In this document: positions 5,269 through 6,194 of the stretch, one piece after another | Layout of the letters: the number at the start of each line of letters is the position of its first letter | Numbering within the stretch: the stretch's first letter is position 1 | Origin: Luminiphilus sp. | Lineage (GTDB): Bacteria > Pseudomonadota > Gammaproteobacteria > Pseudomonadales > Halieaceae | NCBI GenBank assembly: GCA_029251065.1 | Contig: JAQXEB010000058.1 | Span: 1 to 6,194 of the forward strand | Reading direction: 5' to 3' | DNA: 6,194 nt | Program-made: the position numbers and the translations under genes | The notes under the pieces: model-generated | What the model was told of the DNA's origin: nothing | What the model saw: the letters and a program-made list of their open reading frames with translations, nothing else | Database searches by the model: none

Positions 5269-6194
5269 CTAAAAAGTGGGTGAAACAGGTGCGGACAGGT
5301 GTGTTTCTGCCTCACATCGGCTCCGCAGCTCCTCAATCGTCCCGCCTCGATTAAACAAAGGGATATCGTCGCGTTCGGCCACTAACGTCGCCCTCAGTGA
5401 GGCTGTTGCGGCCGCATCGACAGAATGATTATCCGTAATGACAACCCCATATCGCCGCGCACCGTCAGGCGTTACGAGGCCACGTGCCACATCGGTGCGC
5501 ACCAGCTCAGGGTCACGCGCGTAGGGATCACCCCAGCCACCGCCACCCCAGGTATTAAAGTAGAGAACATCGCCCTCTTTGACTTTGATTCCCTCAACTT
5601 TCGCCGGCAACCACTGCTCTCGACCGTCGGTCGTCACCAACCGCTTGGTTGAACGCAAACCCGTCTCACCGCCCAGAACACCCCACGGGTAAGTCAGCCA
5701 GCGCTCATCATGAATACCAATCTCACCGTCCGCCAGGAAGCGATACGCCACCGAGAGGCCGTTCCCGCCGCGGTGTAAACCCGCGCCGCCAGAGTCTGGA
5801 ATCGTTTCATAGCGCTCGATCAAGAGCGGAAAATAGGACTCAATAAACTCGTTAGGCACATTGGTAAAACCAGGCCAGAGACTGTGCCCATCAGGTCCAT
5901 CGCCAACCGGGCGACCGGGGACGCCACCAAATCCAATCTGGAAAAGTTGGAACCATTCTCCTTTTTTGTCGTAACCGCTGTAAAAAAGGTGCGGAGAATC
6001 GGAAAACCCGGCCGCACTCAACATCATTTCGGGCGCACCCATACCCAGCAGAGCACCTAAAATATCGAAAATACGACCCAACGCATGCGTTCTGCCTGAG
6101 AGCGCGGCAGGGTACTTCGGTTTGAGTAGGGTGCCCTCAGGAATGCGAACATCGACTAGGTCGTAAAAGCCGTCGTTAAACACAATTTGTGGGT
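5269..6194 (-). CDS. Hydantoinase B/oxoprolinase-family subunit, C-terminal part (runs off right edge)
   Basis: The C-terminal 307 residues are visible; family members usually have 500-600, so the start and roughly the first half lie outside. The GTG at 6183 is an internal valine: the frame continues to the edge as PQIVFNDGFYDLVDV, a conserved internal segment. Counting from the edge, family hallmarks are EGTLL near 18-22, GGVPGRPVGDGPDG at 89-102, PxE in VPNEF near 112-116, DSGGAGLHRGG at 133-143 and GGGGWGDP at 216-223, followed by the usual DPELVRTDVARGLV. HyuB proteins pair with an ATP-binding HyuA subunit and perform ATP-dependent opening of hydantoins or 5-oxoproline, or carboxylation of ketones such as acetone or acetophenone. 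HyuA should sit just outside the window. Which reaction applies is not visible. The stop lies 112 bp before the TonB receptor start on the same strand, without an intrinsic terminator, so read-through into the receptor gene is possible. Confidence 0.9.
   Translation of the reverse strand, partial: PQIVFNDGFYDLVDVRIPEGTLLKPKYPAALSGRTHALGRIFDILGALLGMGAPEMMLSAAGFSDSPHLFYSGYDKKGEWFQLFQIGFGGVPGRPVGDGPDGHSLWPGFTNVPNEFIESYFPLLIERYETIPDSGGAGLHRGGNGLSVAYRFLADGEIGIHDERWLTYPWGVLGGETGLRSTKRLVTTDGREQWLPAKVEGIKVKEGDVLYFNTWGGGGWGDPYARDPELVRTDVARGLVTPDGARRYGVVITDNHSVDAAATASLRATLVAERDDIPLFNRGGTIEELRSRCEAETHLSAPVSPTF

Noticed and set aside
6181..6183. GTG as start codon of the right-edge HyuB-family gene
   Set aside because: The frame stays open upstream to the window edge with family-like residues, and over 200 expected N-terminal residues would be missing. 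It is an internal valine.
1..6194. New defence system, mobile element, CRISPR array or biosynthetic novelty
   Set aside because: All sizeable genes belong to well-known metabolic or transport families. No transposase, integrase, nuclease, spaced repeat array, tRNA or attachment-site duplication was seen.

Overview
The window looks like ordinary chromosomal DNA from a moderate-GC, Gram-negative bacterium rich in TonB-dependent receptors. Two receptor genes (one cut off by the window edge), strong AAGGAG-type ribosome binding sites and short A/T-rich intergenic stretches suggest a marine gammaproteobacterium of the OM60/NOR5 (Halieaceae) kind. Other receptor-rich Pseudomonadota, such as sphingomonads, are not excluded. 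This assignment is inference from gene content only.

Layout from left to right: (1) the first 39 codons of a TonB-dependent receptor on the minus strand, with signal peptide and TonB box; (2) a 220-bp A/T-rich leader; (3) a complete short-chain dehydrogenase/reductase of DHRS7-like type, minus strand; (4) a 224-bp divergent intergenic region with an inverted repeat and a tandem repeat; (5) a complete family III (CaiB/BaiF) CoA-transferase, plus strand; (6) a perfect palindromic bidirectional terminator; (7) a complete 839-residue TonB-dependent receptor, minus strand, with its own likely promoter; (8) the C-terminal half or more of a hydantoinase B/oxoprolinase-family subunit, minus strand, running off the right edge.

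Taken together, the genes resemble a small uptake-and-catabolism neighbourhood. The receptors would import a scarce or bulky substrate across the outer membrane. The HyuB-family enzyme would act on a lactam, hydantoin or ketone through ATP-dependent hydrolysis or carboxylation, probably with a HyuA partner outside the window. The SDR would handle an alcohol/ketone step, and the CoA-transferase would activate a carboxylate. The substrate cannot be read from the sequence, and the genes lie in at least three transcription units, so joint function is a hypothesis. No tRNA, rRNA, CRISPR array, insertion sequence, phage gene or clearly new system was found. The most interesting non-coding structure is the repeat architecture between the two divergent enzyme genes.
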